Virus record (IMG/VR): IMGVR_UViG_3300031707_000058
Coordinates: 1 to 39,605 of that record
DNA length: 39,605 nt
DNA from: a virus
Strand: one strand, 5' to 3'
Shown here: positions 7,384-15,962 of the stretch, one piece after another
How positions within the stretch are numbered: the stretch's first letter is position 1
How the letters are laid out: every line of letters begins with the position of its first letter
Position numbers and translations under genes: made by a program
Notes under the pieces: model-generated
The model's input: the letters and a program-made list of their open reading frames with translations, nothing else
Told to the model about the DNA's origin: nothing
Database searches by the model: none

Positions 7384-7838
7384 AGATACAAAAAATTAAG
7401 GAAACTTTTAATGACTACAAAGTCGAACTGAGCTGGGGTCAACTCAACGCGATTTTCCGGGCATTGGAGCAGGATCATGCCGACCCGCTGGCCGACGAGT
7501 TGTATGCCGAACTTGGCTGGTATCTCGAAAACGTCCCTGGCCCCGGTGAAGACGAGGAGGAATACAAGGAGGCCAAAGACGCGGAGAAGCAGGCCATTGA
7601 GGGCGGCGATGAAGCGGGTATGCCCGGCGAGGAAGGCCGCGACCCCGAATTGCTCGGACAGGAAATTGGAGCCGAAGAGCCGGAAGGCGCTGAAGGCCCG
7701 GTGGACACCAAAGCCCCAATGGGCAGGGCGGGCAGCGAAGGTGAGGGCGGCGAGGAAGAATTTGGAGGCCCTGCCCCCGCCGAAAGCCCCGAAACCAAAG
7801 AGGCTGACAAGTTCCTGGAACGCCCGCCCGCAGACTGA
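7380..7838 (+). CDS. Acidic low-complexity protein, unknown
   Basis: This 152-residue protein has a structured-looking N-terminus (residues 1-55, VELSWGQLNAIFRALEQD) and a long Glu/Gly/Pro/Ala-rich acidic tail (55-152) that is probably disordered. It is the first of four plus-strand genes (7380-10058). No strong ribosome binding site lies directly before the ATG; a GGAGGAG is about 25 bases away. It could be an internal head or scaffold-like protein, but nothing proves this. Confidence 0.65.
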   Translation: MKIQKIKETFNDYKVELSWGQLNAIFRALEQDHADPLADELYAELGWYLENVPGPGEDEEEYKEAKDAEKQAIEGGDEAGMPGEEGRDPELLGQEIGAEEPEGAEGPVDTKAPMGRAGSEGEGGEEEFGGPAPAESPETKEADKFLERPPAD

Positions 7839-7867
7839 GTTCTAAAAGCATGTGGTCAGTGCGGAGT
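7838..7867 (+). promoter_or_regulatory. Leader element: GTTCT box plus GTGGTCAGTGCGGAGT
   Basis: GTTCT (7839-7843), eight bases, then GTGGTCAGTGCGGAGT (7852-7867), which ends three bases before the ATG at 7871. The 16-mer recurs exactly at 17644-17659, again just before a gene start. Related copies are at 17609, 17626 and 24679 (minus). Confidence 0.5.
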
Positions 7868-7870
7868 TAA

Positions 7871-8488
7871 ATGAGCAACACAGCTTTAGCAACCACCGCC
7901 TCACGGCTGTCAGCGGCGCAAAACGTCGATAACTATGCCGAAGGGGTTGCTGTCCATGTTAACGGCGACTGGGAGAAACATTATCAGATCACGTTCGTCA
8001 GCGCGAACTGGGTTGACTCGTGTGGAGATACGATTGCCCTCAGCTCGCGGCTCCGTATTCCGCTGACCAACTACAATGCCGATGTGAACGTCGTCGTTCC
8101 GATCAAGCCCTTCGTCCAAGAGCTGGTTGGCGACGCCCCAACCATCACTAAGCAGCCCAAAGCAGTCAATATCGGCACCGGCGAAACGGCTCGCTTCTAC
8201 GTCCAGGCGACGGGCGCTCCGCCGCTCTACTACCAGTGGTTTCACAACGGCAATCCCATTGAAGGGGCCATCTCCAACCAGTTCACCGTAACCAACGCCT
8301 ATCTGGCTGACGCTGGGTTGTATATAGTGGAGGTCAGCAACGATTTTGGCCTGGTGATGAGCAGCGAGGTCAGACTCATCATCGTCTGGCAACAGAAGAA
8401 CTGGCGAGAAAGCTCGTTTTGGGATGATGTGGCTGATTTCTTCGATAGTTACACCCCGGCTGGCTTGTTTTACGACCACACCGCATGA
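7871..8488 (+). CDS. Ig-like domain protein, probable virion surface protein
   Basis: Residues 90-172 of 205 form an immunoglobulin I-set type domain: PTITKQPKAVNIGTGETARF, then YYQWFHNGNPIEGA with the core Trp at 123, and LADAGLYIVEVSNDFG. The Cys pair is absent, as in many bacterial versions. Phage Ig-like domains commonly decorate capsids or tails and help attachment to cell-surface or mucus glycans. This sequence style is abundant in Verrucomicrobiota proteins, hence the host hint. The N-terminal 85 residues may anchor it. Its stop overlaps the next ATG (ATGA). Virion location is inferred. Confidence 0.75.
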   Translation: MSNTALATTASRLSAAQNVDNYAEGVAVHVNGDWEKHYQITFVSANWVDSCGDTIALSSRLRIPLTNYNADVNVVVPIKPFVQELVGDAPTITKQPKAVNIGTGETARFYVQATGAPPLYYQWFHNGNPIEGAISNQFTVTNAYLADAGLYIVEVSNDFGLVMSSEVRLIIVWQQKNWRESSFWDDVADFFDSYTPAGLFYDHTA

Positions 8489-9582
8489 GCCAGAAACCAA
8501 TAGTCACACAGGGCGAGCTGAAGAATACGATCAGCGGCCTGGACGCTTTGGCCAACAACCTGAACGATCACGTCAATTCCAGCATGTCGAAGTCACACGG
8601 CTGGACAGGCATGGATCACCAATTCTTCGATTCAGGCGGCTGCTGCCACACCAACACTCCTGGCCGGGTTCTCCGCATCGCCATGGGCAACCAGATTTAC
8701 TATGCTCCAGCCCAGCTTTCGGGCGGCATTGACGGCCATTCAGACCCAGTGTTGCCGCCCTACACTGGCATCATCTCCCCGCAGAACTCCGATCCGGCGC
8801 TCGATCTAACCGTGGGCAGCCCCACCGTGGCCTCTCTAGCCACTGAATTTGCCGGAAGTTTGAACATCATCGCCGGAGCTTCAGATACGACCTTGCTAAC
8901 TCACGCGGGCATAGCCCCGGAAAGCGTCCATAGTGGCCTGGCCGGAATCACGCGCTACACCCGCGACAGCGCCGCGCACATCGTTGGTCGCCGGGGCGTC
9001 ATCATCGTCATTGGAGGCAGCCCTTACCTGATCGTCTGCGACCACGTGGCCACAGGGCCAACCCAACCAACTCGATTCACGAACACCTGCCCGCAAATTC
9101 TTCCTACGTCGATCATCAGCCACGGCAGCTCACTGACCTACCAGCAAACCTGTTACTGGAAAGACGAGACCAACGACGACCCGATGTGCGACTTCGTGGT
9201 CGAAATGCTGGTTCAGGGCACGCCTCCGATCCTTTGGAAGTATCAATACTGCACGGACGCCTCCAATCCTACCTGGACGAACTTGGGAGGCAGCGGGATT
9301 TACGGCGTCAACAATGGTTTTCAAATCGAAGTCCTTCAGGACGGCGCACACGCGGGCGATGACTGGATCATCGGCGACAATCCCTCCGGCACAACCAGCG
9401 CCAGTCCACCCGCAGTCACGCCGATCAGACTGGGCATTAGGCACCATCAATCAAACAAGAACGGCACTAATTTTGCCTACGGCATCCGCGTAATTGCGGA
9501 CAACAGCGCCGTGGATGACGGCGCGGTCATCGCAAGCGATATGCTGTCGATGGCGATGGTTGACCACACCGGATGCTGCTAG
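8485..9582 (+). CDS. Unknown 365-residue probable structural protein
   Basis: This Gly/Ser/Thr-rich, beta-type protein starts MSQKPIVTQGELKNTISGLD. A helical N-terminal segment (ELKNTISGLDALANNLNDHV) could be an oligomerisation coil. Several Cys residues occur (SGGCCHTNT, FTNTCPQ, TCYWKD, TGCC at the end). It is translationally coupled to the Ig-domain gene, which suggests they work together at the virion surface or tail. No family recognised. Confidence 0.7.
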   Translation: MSQKPIVTQGELKNTISGLDALANNLNDHVNSSMSKSHGWTGMDHQFFDSGGCCHTNTPGRVLRIAMGNQIYYAPAQLSGGIDGHSDPVLPPYTGIISPQNSDPALDLTVGSPTVASLATEFAGSLNIIAGASDTTLLTHAGIAPESVHSGLAGITRYTRDSAAHIVGRRGVIIVIGGSPYLIVCDHVATGPTQPTRFTNTCPQILPTSIISHGSSLTYQQTCYWKDETNDDPMCDFVVEMLVQGTPPILWKYQYCTDASNPTWTNLGGSGIYGVNNGFQIEVLQDGAHAGDDWIIGDNPSGTTSASPPAVTPIRLGIRHHQSNKNGTNFAYGIRVIADNSAVDDGAVIASDMLSMAMVDHTGCC

Positions 9583-9587
9583 AGCCT

Positions 9588-10058
9588 ATGCCAGACGTAA
9601 TTTGTAAACAACTTAAAGTTCGCGGACTGATGACGGAGACCGAGCACCAGCTCATCCGCGCCATGCTCCTGTGGGACGCGCAAAATCCATTCGCCTCCAT
9701 GATGGCGACCTTTTACCTGGGCCGGGGGCGCGAACTGGTGGAAAAAATGCTGGCGGCGGGGGCCGACTGGAACGAGTGTGCGCAGCGCAATGCGGTCATC
9801 CTCGCGCTGATACAACAAAAGAAGATGGCCGAATCCTCCATCGCCTACGGCGACATGCTCGTGGATTACATGGCCAAATACTGGCCCGACTGCAAGGATG
9901 TCTTCTGGAAGAAGGCCGTGGAGCACTACGAGGAAGGTAAAGCCCGCGTAGCCAGAGGTGAAAGCCCGGAAGCAACCTGGCCCGCCTGTTCGGACGGGCC
10001 TCCACCTGCCTTTCCTTTCAGAGTTACCCTACCCGCTAATAAGACCGGAACCCAATAA
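9588..10058 (+). CDS. Unknown 156-residue helical protein
   Basis: The frame is open from an ATG at 9573 inside the preceding gene; the ATG at 9588, just after that gene's stop, is the likelier start (MPDVICKQLKVRGLMTETE). The protein looks mostly helical (LIRAMLLWDAQNPFASMMA, KYWPDCKDVFWKKAVEHYEE), with a Pro-rich tail. A TTGTAAACAA copy overlaps codons 5-8. The 3' end overlaps the convergent fibre gene by 23 bases. Function unknown. Confidence 0.65.
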   Translation: MPDVICKQLKVRGLMTETEHQLIRAMLLWDAQNPFASMMATFYLGRGRELVEKMLAAGADWNECAQRNAVILALIQQKKMAESSIAYGDMLVDYMAKYWPDCKDVFWKKAVEHYEEGKARVARGESPEATWPACSDGPPPAFPFRVTLPANKTGTQ

Positions 10059-11712
10059 GGCCCAGGTAGATATTGCTGGCTTGGTTGGGCGTATTCGTAA
10101 TTGTGATCTTGTCGTCCCACTGGCGCAGCCTCGGCCCGACTGCCGTCCCATTGGTCACAAATCCAGGAACGTCCACGGGTGGTGCCCCAGAGATCACCTG
10201 CGTTGGATGGGTGCCATAACTGGTAAAAGTTCCGGCGCTGTTGACGGTAAGCACCGTGTCCGCCGCCAGCCAATTCACTGTGGCCGCAGTCGGCACTGAG
10301 CTAAGGCTGGGGAGCACCAGGGTAATCGAACCCAGCCAGCGGGCATACTGAACGAACTTGAGGACGCACAAACCGTGGCCAATCGCCGCATCCGCCACTT
10401 TAAACTCGGTGAAAGTAGTGGTTGCGGTGCCAGGATAACTGAGCGGTATGCTAGCGTAAGGCCCATCCCCATCCATTGGCAAGAAGTCGGCCTCGACGTA
10501 AGCCTTTCCCGTGACGGTATTGAAGCCGTAAGTCGTCAACGGTGCGCCGAACATCAACTGCCAGCTCGTGTTGCCTGGAGGCACTTGATCCCAGCGGGGC
10601 GGAGGCACGGTCGGATTGATGGCGACATAGGTAGAAGTAACACCGCTGGCGGAGTAGTTGACCACATCGTTCAGCGCGTAAGGCGTGCTTGGATTGTCCA
10701 CGGGCGGATTGCCCCAAACGCCACGATAGCGAAAACCGTCCGCGCCCTTGGCCGCAATCAAATCCCAGTCAGCAGGATAGCCGACCGGATCATGGCCTAT
10801 GGCTGAGACCGTGACTACGCACACGTAGGAACTGCCCAGATATTCCACGCCATCGTTCAAGGCGTAAGCCAGGACCGGATCATAGATGCCCTTCCAATCA
10901 AACCCTGGATCACCTTTCTGAGCCAGATATTCCCACCAAGTGCTACCGTCGAACGGGGTGTTGCCCGTGTTGCCTGAAGCCTGGGACTTCCAGCAGGAGC
11001 CGTCCCAAAACACCACGTCCAAGGCACCATACGGAGTTGATGGATTGTAAGTCGATCTCCAGGCCAGGCCCGGACTTCCCGCAGGACCGACCCCCCCGCC
11101 TGCCCCGGCCTGCCCCGGTGGTCCAGCAACGCCAGGAGGCCCTGAAGGCGCGATTGTGGCCGAAGCCAGGAGGAATGCGGACGTGGCCCCCAGGGGCCGC
11201 ATGGTCAACAGGATCGAGGCGATCATCTCCAAGGTCGAGCCGCCACGATTCTTGAGCGTAATGATGAATTCGCCACTGGAGTAAAACTGAGTGCCGCCCG
11301 TGTATTCGACGGACGTGCTGACAATCTGAGCGCCCGTCGAGTTCCCGAAGCTGTTCGGCGTGTAGTAAATGTCCAGCTCGGCGCTGGAGGAGGCTGGGAT
11401 CGAGGTCACGATGGCGTTGAGCACGCGGCACTCGAAGCCGGGCGGGATGCGGAAATTCTGAATGATCTCCTCGGCGTTGGGCGGGAGCGTCGTCCGCAGC
11501 ACCGGCAAGGGCACGAACTGTTCTTTATTGTTTACAATTTCTATCACTTCGTTGACTTTCGTGGCAATGGCCACGTCGCGCTGGGCCAGGTGTCGCGTGG
11601 GCCGGGAAATGCCCGGCACATCCATTGCGTCGCCTTCCGTGAAGTGGCGCACGTCATTCTCGCCGTAGTTGATTGCTGCGGCATCCGGGATTGATAGCAG
11701 GTCGATTGCCAT
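10036..11712 (-). CDS. Tail fibre protein with collagen-like and carbohydrate-binding-like repeats
   Basis: This 558-residue protein has an N-terminal region (1-90), a beta domain (about 90-185), a short collagen-like stretch at 191-216 (GPPGVAGPPG and more GxG triplets), then three modules of the CBM5/12-like pattern (WRSTYNPSTPYGALDVVFWDG; FDWKGIYDPVLAYALNDGV; YRGVWGNPP with PYALNDVVNY). The C-terminus is beta-rich. Such modules bind surface glycans in fibres, so it probably contributes to host recognition. It is last in a minus-strand series with portal and baseplate genes. The leader reads TTAAAGCGTT before ATG. Confidence 0.8.
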   Translation of the reverse strand: MAIDLLSIPDAAAINYGENDVRHFTEGDAMDVPGISRPTRHLAQRDVAIATKVNEVIEIVNNKEQFVPLPVLRTTLPPNAEEIIQNFRIPPGFECRVLNAIVTSIPASSSAELDIYYTPNSFGNSTGAQIVSTSVEYTGGTQFYSSGEFIITLKNRGGSTLEMIASILLTMRPLGATSAFLLASATIAPSGPPGVAGPPGQAGAGGGVGPAGSPGLAWRSTYNPSTPYGALDVVFWDGSCWKSQASGNTGNTPFDGSTWWEYLAQKGDPGFDWKGIYDPVLAYALNDGVEYLGSSYVCVVTVSAIGHDPVGYPADWDLIAAKGADGFRYRGVWGNPPVDNPSTPYALNDVVNYSASGVTSTYVAINPTVPPPRWDQVPPGNTSWQLMFGAPLTTYGFNTVTGKAYVEADFLPMDGDGPYASIPLSYPGTATTTFTEFKVADAAIGHGLCVLKFVQYARWLGSITLVLPSLSSVPTAATVNWLAADTVLTVNSAGTFTSYGTHPTQVISGAPPVDVPGFVTNGTAVGPRLRQWDDKITITNTPNQASNIYLGLIGFRSY

Positions 11713-11726
11713 AACGCTTTAATTAC

Positions 11727-12071
11727 TCAGCCATACCAGTTCAAGTGCCGGGTGTTCATCCACTCCCGGTAAATTTTGAACCTGTATCTTATTCTTGGAT
11801 CAAGGATGTAGGTCTGCTTCTGCCTGACAACGCCCCGATTGGGCGTGCGCCGGAAGCCCATCGTTACGGTGCGGGCTTCCTGCCACTGAGGCACCAAAGC
11901 TCCCAGCCTTCCGATGGTGACTTTACTGCCATCTGCGACGCCTTCCTCAAAGGTCGAGACCATTGTGCGGTAAAGCTGGCAGGCCACATCATAAGTGACG
12001 CCGCACTGCTGCATCCACTTGCGGATGAAGTCTTGCCGGTTGATGGTCTTCTTTCTTTCGGTCAGGCTCAT
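11727..12071 (-). CDS. HU/IHF-like DNA-binding protein, tentative
   Basis: The 114 residues show an HU-like order: a helical N-terminus (TINRQDFIRKWMQQCGV, YDVACQLYRTMVSTFEEGVA), then DGSKVTIGRLGALVPQ, which corresponds to the L.DGe.V.I.gfGtF segment of HU, and a basic arm (RTPNRGVVRQ). The C-terminus is basic and aromatic. HU relatives bend and coat DNA; in a phage it could package or organise DNA. It lies between baseplate and fibre genes and overlaps the upstream stop by ATGA. A structural role is the alternative. Confidence 0.5.
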   Translation of the reverse strand: MSLTERKKTINRQDFIRKWMQQCGVTYDVACQLYRTMVSTFEEGVADGSKVTIGRLGALVPQWQEARTVTMGFRRTPNRGVVRQKQTYILDPRIRYRFKIYREWMNTRHLNWYG

Positions 12072-12781
12072 GATTGCGTGAATGGCAGTGAGAGATTAAA
12101 GGTAGTCTGGTTCATCCGGGATAGGAACTTGGCGTTGACCAAGACCGCCCGTGCGCTCTCTCGGATCACTTCCAAGGACTCTAGGGCGACCCGTGGCTCA
12201 AACTGGTTGATGGCCTCGTCGATTTCCTGTTGGATGATGCTAGTGACGTTACCGTCGTTTGGCTCGAAGACAACCCGACGCAGGTTGGTGCCGTAAGTCG
12301 GGTTCATGACCCGCTCGCCCTTGCTCGTGATAAGCAGCATTTTCACCGATGACTTCAGCACATCCAGATTGATGCCCGTATGAAAGTTCCACTCGATTTC
12401 ATTCGGAAACTTATCGTCCATGGGGAGGATGGGACCGAACAGGTAGCTGTCCGTGGTAGGAACAAGCTGTTCCGGCTGAACTACGATGGTGATGTAGTAT
12501 GCGGCCAAGCCTGGGGTCGGCATCTGGTAGTTGTAAGCCAGGAGGGTAACATAGTAGGTGCCCAGCCGCAGCTCGCGGGTCTCGTTGATGTTTATAGGTT
12601 TCTGGCCGGGCGCGATCTGAACAGGCGGGCTGCCATCGTTCCAGTCCAGCGTGGTTCCCACGGTGTTCAGAGCCGGATTATTGTCCGTAACCGAGGCGGT
12701 CAGGTGGATGACGCCATAGTCCTTGCCCGGCAAAACCATCTGGTTCACCGTGTGCGCCAGGTCGCAAGTGATCGTGAGCAT
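12068..12781 (-). CDS. Baseplate wedge protein, gp25-like with N-terminal PKD-like domain
   Basis: Residues 135-225 of 237 match the GPW/gp25 family: INLDVLKSSVKMLLITSKGE, NPTYGTNLRRVVFEP, and EIDEAINQFEPRVALESLEV. gp25 forms the inner baseplate that starts sheath assembly. Residues 20-101 look like a PKD or Ig-type domain (TLDWNDGSPP, YYVTLLAYNYQMP), which is not part of T4 gp25 (132 residues). The added domain may contact neighbouring wedge or fibre proteins. It lies directly downstream of the portal gene. Confidence 0.85.
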   Translation of the reverse strand: MLTITCDLAHTVNQMVLPGKDYGVIHLTASVTDNNPALNTVGTTLDWNDGSPPVQIAPGQKPININETRELRLGTYYVTLLAYNYQMPTPGLAAYYITIVVQPEQLVPTTDSYLFGPILPMDDKFPNEIEWNFHTGINLDVLKSSVKMLLITSKGERVMNPTYGTNLRRVVFEPNDGNVTSIIQQEIDEAINQFEPRVALESLEVIRESARAVLVNAKFLSRMNQTTFNLSLPFTQS

Positions 12782-12783
12782 TA

Positions 12784-14697
12784 CTACATCCTCTCCGGGT
12801 AGAATTGCCGGTAAGGCTGTGCGGCCTTCGTTTCGTTGAGCGGGGCTGGGCCAGACTCAGGAGGACTACCAGCTTCGCTCTGGCGCTTCAGTTCCATCGG
12901 GTGACGGCCATAGGAGGAGACGATCACATCCCAGTCACCAATCTGCTTCTTCATGGCCATGCCCTTCACGCTCAGCATGTTTTCGTGGAGTTTGCGGTGA
13001 GCGCGGCTGCGGGCGGGAGCCGCTTCGCCTTTCAATCCCTGGCGCAGCTCCTCGCACAGGTTAACCAGCTCACCATTCTGGCGCACCTTGTCTTCGATCT
13101 CGCGCAGGATGCGGTAGCTGTAGGGAGCAGGTCGTTTTTGTAAACTTTCCATAGCTGGCTCCTCGATTTCGTTGGGGAGCGCGGTGATGAACATGTTGAC
13201 AACCTCATCGGGCAGTCTCATGTAGCGTTTGAAAATCGTCTCGACCCAAGCTTCGCGGGGAAGGTTGTATTTGGCCATCACGTCGGCCAGGATGTCCATG
13301 ACCTCAGCCTGCTGGCGCAGCATCTCCAGCTTCATCTGGTCTTCCAGCGACCCAATGGGCGGCATCATCGCCTTGATGTCCAGCTCACGGATGTCCTTGC
13401 CCTTGAGCACGGCATGGAAGTATCCGAGCCAGGTATAACCGTTGAGCAGCGGACGGCGGATGCCCTTGATCTTCCGCAAGAACCGCATGTCCTGGGCCAA
13501 CAACGCCTTGCCGGACATGGCCTGGTCGCCCCCGCCGCTGCCGGTCTTGGCCCCGAACCAGGAGCGCGGCATACCGATGATCGAGTAAAACAAGTCGGTC
13601 AACAGCTCGATGTCGTAAACATCGGGGATGTTCTGCGTGCCCTGGAGCTTTTCGATGGTGTGCTCGAAGCCGGTTGGCTTGGCGACCCACAGGATCGTGT
13701 CCAGCGACCAGGCGTTGTAAAAAGCCTGGAAGCCCATCGGGTCGGTTAGGTCGGAGGTCAGCCCCGTGCTGCCTTGGTTCTGGAGGCCGAAGGACAACTT
13801 GCTGCGGAGCGTCTGCTTCCACCGTTGCACGGTCTTCATCTGCTCCATCGGCGGCTGGTCTTTGGTGTCGATGTTGATGACATAGCGGTCGGGCTGAACC
13901 TGGGCGCGGTGAACGACCATCTGGTCGATGGCCAACCGGAGCTTTTTGTAAATCCCCTGCGCCTCGTCGAAGATCGGCTCGCCATGTTCGCTGATGCGGA
14001 GGCGATACATGCGGCGGAAGTGGAGCATGTCCCAGGGATACCAAAGCTCCTCGATGTTTTGTCCGTCGCTGATGGCCACGCGCTCAATAGGGGTCTTGTT
14101 GTCCGGGTGAACAAACGCGGCCTCTTTACTGGGCTTGTGACCCGTCCAGCGAAAGCCTACGACCTTGCGGTTCCGTTCGAGCCAGTAGCGGCGAATATCC
14201 ATCGGATGGATGAACGACATGCCCATCACGCCCTCGCCAGGGGCGTATTCCAACTTCTCAAAGTGATTGCCCAGGGCAGAAACGTAGTAAACTTGGGACG
14301 GCAGCAGTTCCTCAGCGTTGAGGTTAATGAGCATTCCATTCAAATCGTCCTCAAACTCACGGTCGTTGCACTGATACCAGAGAGTGGCTGGGCTATTCTG
14401 GTCTTGCTGCGTAGCTTCGTCAACAATTTCCACTAGGGCGGCAGCCATCATGTCCCACCCTGCCATTTCATCCCACAATTGGAGCATCGCGTCGAACGTG
14501 ACCGGACGGCGCATGTAGGCGTTGAACCTTGACCAGACATCGGGATTGGCGACGCGGCCAGCCTCCTGAAAATCCTTGAATAGCTCTTGATCTGCTGTGG
14601 GCGTGCCAGCACGCGGGACGAGGCTTCCGGTGGGCTGCCCGGATGTGCCGATCATCCCCAAATATTTTAGCAGGCTTGTCGCAGTCGTGTTTGCCAT
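12784..14697 (-). CDS. Portal protein, T4 gp20-like
   Basis: This 637-residue protein resembles myovirus portal (gp20) proteins: an N-terminal region with WDEMAGWDMMAAALVEIVDE, a wing with MSFIHPMDIRRYWLERN and YPWDMLHFRR, and a crown/clip region with PPMEQMKTVQRWKQTLR, then YSIIGMPRSWFGAKTG. The portal forms the dodecameric vertex through which DNA is packaged and joins head to tail. The 3' region (after about 520) is charged and low in complexity. The start is preceded by CCCGTTCT and by TTAAAAGCGT. No terminase is visible nearby. Confidence 0.9.
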   Translation of the reverse strand: MANTTATSLLKYLGMIGTSGQPTGSLVPRAGTPTADQELFKDFQEAGRVANPDVWSRFNAYMRRPVTFDAMLQLWDEMAGWDMMAAALVEIVDEATQQDQNSPATLWYQCNDREFEDDLNGMLINLNAEELLPSQVYYVSALGNHFEKLEYAPGEGVMGMSFIHPMDIRRYWLERNRKVVGFRWTGHKPSKEAAFVHPDNKTPIERVAISDGQNIEELWYPWDMLHFRRMYRLRISEHGEPIFDEAQGIYKKLRLAIDQMVVHRAQVQPDRYVINIDTKDQPPMEQMKTVQRWKQTLRSKLSFGLQNQGSTGLTSDLTDPMGFQAFYNAWSLDTILWVAKPTGFEHTIEKLQGTQNIPDVYDIELLTDLFYSIIGMPRSWFGAKTGSGGGDQAMSGKALLAQDMRFLRKIKGIRRPLLNGYTWLGYFHAVLKGKDIRELDIKAMMPPIGSLEDQMKLEMLRQQAEVMDILADVMAKYNLPREAWVETIFKRYMRLPDEVVNMFITALPNEIEEPAMESLQKRPAPYSYRILREIEDKVRQNGELVNLCEELRQGLKGEAAPARSRAHRKLHENMLSVKGMAMKKQIGDWDVIVSSYGRHPMELKRQSEAGSPPESGPAPLNETKAAQPYRQFYPERM

Positions 14698-14757
14698 ACG
14701 CTTTTAACTACCGAAAAGAACGGGAACCCTTGCTAACGATTCCGTTCTATCGAGCGT
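14698..14757. promoter_or_regulatory. Divergent control region with two CCGTTCT elements
   Basis: This short gap between the portal gene (minus) and the small plus-strand gene has one CCGTTCT on each strand: minus 14723-14717 and plus 14742-14748. Each points toward the gene on its own side, and both starts read AGCGTATGGC (TTAAAAGCGTATGG for the portal, CGAGCGTATGG for the plus gene). This arrangement supports a directional promoter or leader role for CGTTCT. Confidence 0.5.
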
Positions 14758-14970
14758 ATGGCTGAAAGAAAGCTCAAAGAATACATCGTGTCGTTTAGGA
14801 TTCCGAAGGACCAGGCAACTATCGTGAGCAAAATGCTGGTCGATCAACCAATCTTGGGTGTGAAGTCCGTCAATCAGTTTTTCCGCAAGATTGGCCGTGA
14901 CCATCTGGCGGGAAGGCTGGCATACAAGAACCCTGAGCACGCGAGCACTGACACGGACATTATGGACTAA
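14758..14970 (+). CDS. Small ribbon-helix-helix-like protein
   Basis: The 70 residues start MAERKLKEYIVSFRIPKDQ. A short beta strand (EYIVSFRIP), a helix, then a turn and second helix (GVKSVNQFFRKIGRDHLAG) fit the ribbon-helix-helix pattern of small DNA-binding regulators. It is a lone plus-strand gene between minus-strand genes and ends convergently with 14967. If RHH is right it could repress nearby phage genes. Similarity was judged by eye only. Confidence 0.5.
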   Translation: MAERKLKEYIVSFRIPKDQATIVSKMLVDQPILGVKSVNQFFRKIGRDHLAGRLAYKNPEHASTDTDIMD

Positions 14971-15284
14971 ACTCTCTGCGCCTTCTGCGTCAAAGGGTTA
15001 AGCTCAAAATGAACGTCCAACTCGAACGTCGAAGTGCTCTCATGATCGGCAACGCGGCACGGTATCCGCACCGTGATCTTGTCTGCGTCAATCTTTTCAA
15101 CCACTGCCAGTTCCACGCTTAGCGGCTCGTCCTGTTCCTTGATCGCCTCCAGCAACGCCTCCCGAAAACAACCAGCCCGGCACTCAGACTGAATCCACGC
15201 CGACAGCGGAGGCTTGGGAGAACGGTCATCCTCGATGTAAGTGCCTGCAATCCTTCGGGCAATCTCGGATGGAGTCACACTCAT
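14967..15284 (-). CDS. Unknown 105-residue protein
   Basis: It starts at ATG 15284 (MSVTPSEIARRIAGTYIEDD), overlapping the upstream TGA; the TTG at 15287 is less likely. It has a helical N-terminal half and beta-type C-terminal half (DKITVRIPCRVADHEST, FELDVHFELN). It is the last of three small genes read leftward, upstream of the portal gene. Neck or head-completion roles would fit that place, but no family was recognised. Confidence 0.65.
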   Translation of the reverse strand: MSVTPSEIARRIAGTYIEDDRSPKPPLSAWIQSECRAGCFREALLEAIKEQDEPLSVELAVVEKIDADKITVRIPCRVADHESTSTFELDVHFELNPLTQKAQRV

Positions 15285-15715
15285 CAAAAAGCGTAGTCGT
15301 ATTCCTCGCCAGGAAAGTCCTCCGGCTTCAGCTCAAGTTGAATACCGGTGCGGGCTTGGCCGTCCTTCACGAACCGAAAGAGTTTAGGCTCTCGCGGAGC
15401 GGCAATTAGCCGAAGGAGCGGCGTAATCACTTCCTGGGGAAGACGGCGGAAGGAGAGCTGGACAATGACCTCATCGGTGGGCGCTTCGGGCTTTTCCCGT
15501 TCCTCAGCCTCGTTGAACACGCCGTCTTCCACCTGGTCATCGGTATTACTTTCGATTCCAGGCTTGAAAACAGCCACGTCCGCCAGATTGGCCATCAAAG
15601 CTTGTTGCGAGTGAAGACGGAGCATAAGCCGATTGACATAGACCGAAATTTTCTTGTCGATACTCGCGTCCGCCAGCTTTTCGACCAACAATATGGCCAG
15701 TTCTTTGTAGGTCAT
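15284..15715 (-). CDS. Unknown 143-residue protein
   Basis: The protein starts MTYKELAILLVEKLADASID, with an acidic middle (DDQVEDGVFNEAEEREKPEA) and a C-terminal part with LSFRRLPQEVITPLLRLIAA and GIQLELKPEDFPGEEYDYAF. Its ATG overlaps the upstream stop and its stop overlaps the next start, so three small genes are coupled. Function unknown; the position suggests a small structural or assembly protein. Confidence 0.65.
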   Translation of the reverse strand: MTYKELAILLVEKLADASIDKKISVYVNRLMLRLHSQQALMANLADVAVFKPGIESNTDDQVEDGVFNEAEEREKPEAPTDEVIVQLSFRRLPQEVITPLLRLIAAPREPKLFRFVKDGQARTGIQLELKPEDFPGEEYDYAF

Positions 15716-15918
15716 GCTCTAACTACGTCCTGCAAGTCGAACTTGTTGCGCGGGCAAAAATACTCACCAAGGGCTTGGGTCACGACCTGGCGGAGCCACT
15801 TACGATCCAACTTTGGACGAATCGGCAGCCACGAGGGGACTTCGGCAGTGACCTCGCACACCATCCATCCGTTCACTTTTAAGCAGTAGAGCCGCACAAC
15901 AATAACTCGCACACTCAA
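15712..15918 (-). CDS. Unknown 66-68-residue protein
   Basis: A short basic/aromatic protein (VRVIVVRLYCLKVNGWMVCE, then WLRQVVTQALGEYF). The start is either TTG 15918 or GTG 15912. CCGTTCT lies on the same strand at 15926-15920, directly before the TTG, which marks this as the first gene of the three-gene unit. Its TGA overlaps the next ATG. Family unknown. Confidence 0.5.
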   Translation of the reverse strand: MSVRVIVVRLYCLKVNGWMVCEVTAEVPSWLPIRPKLDRKWLRQVVTQALGEYFCPRNKFDLQDVVRA

Positions 15919-15962
15919 CAGAACGGAACAGAAAGCAGCGCCGAGTCGCGCCTAAGCGCATT

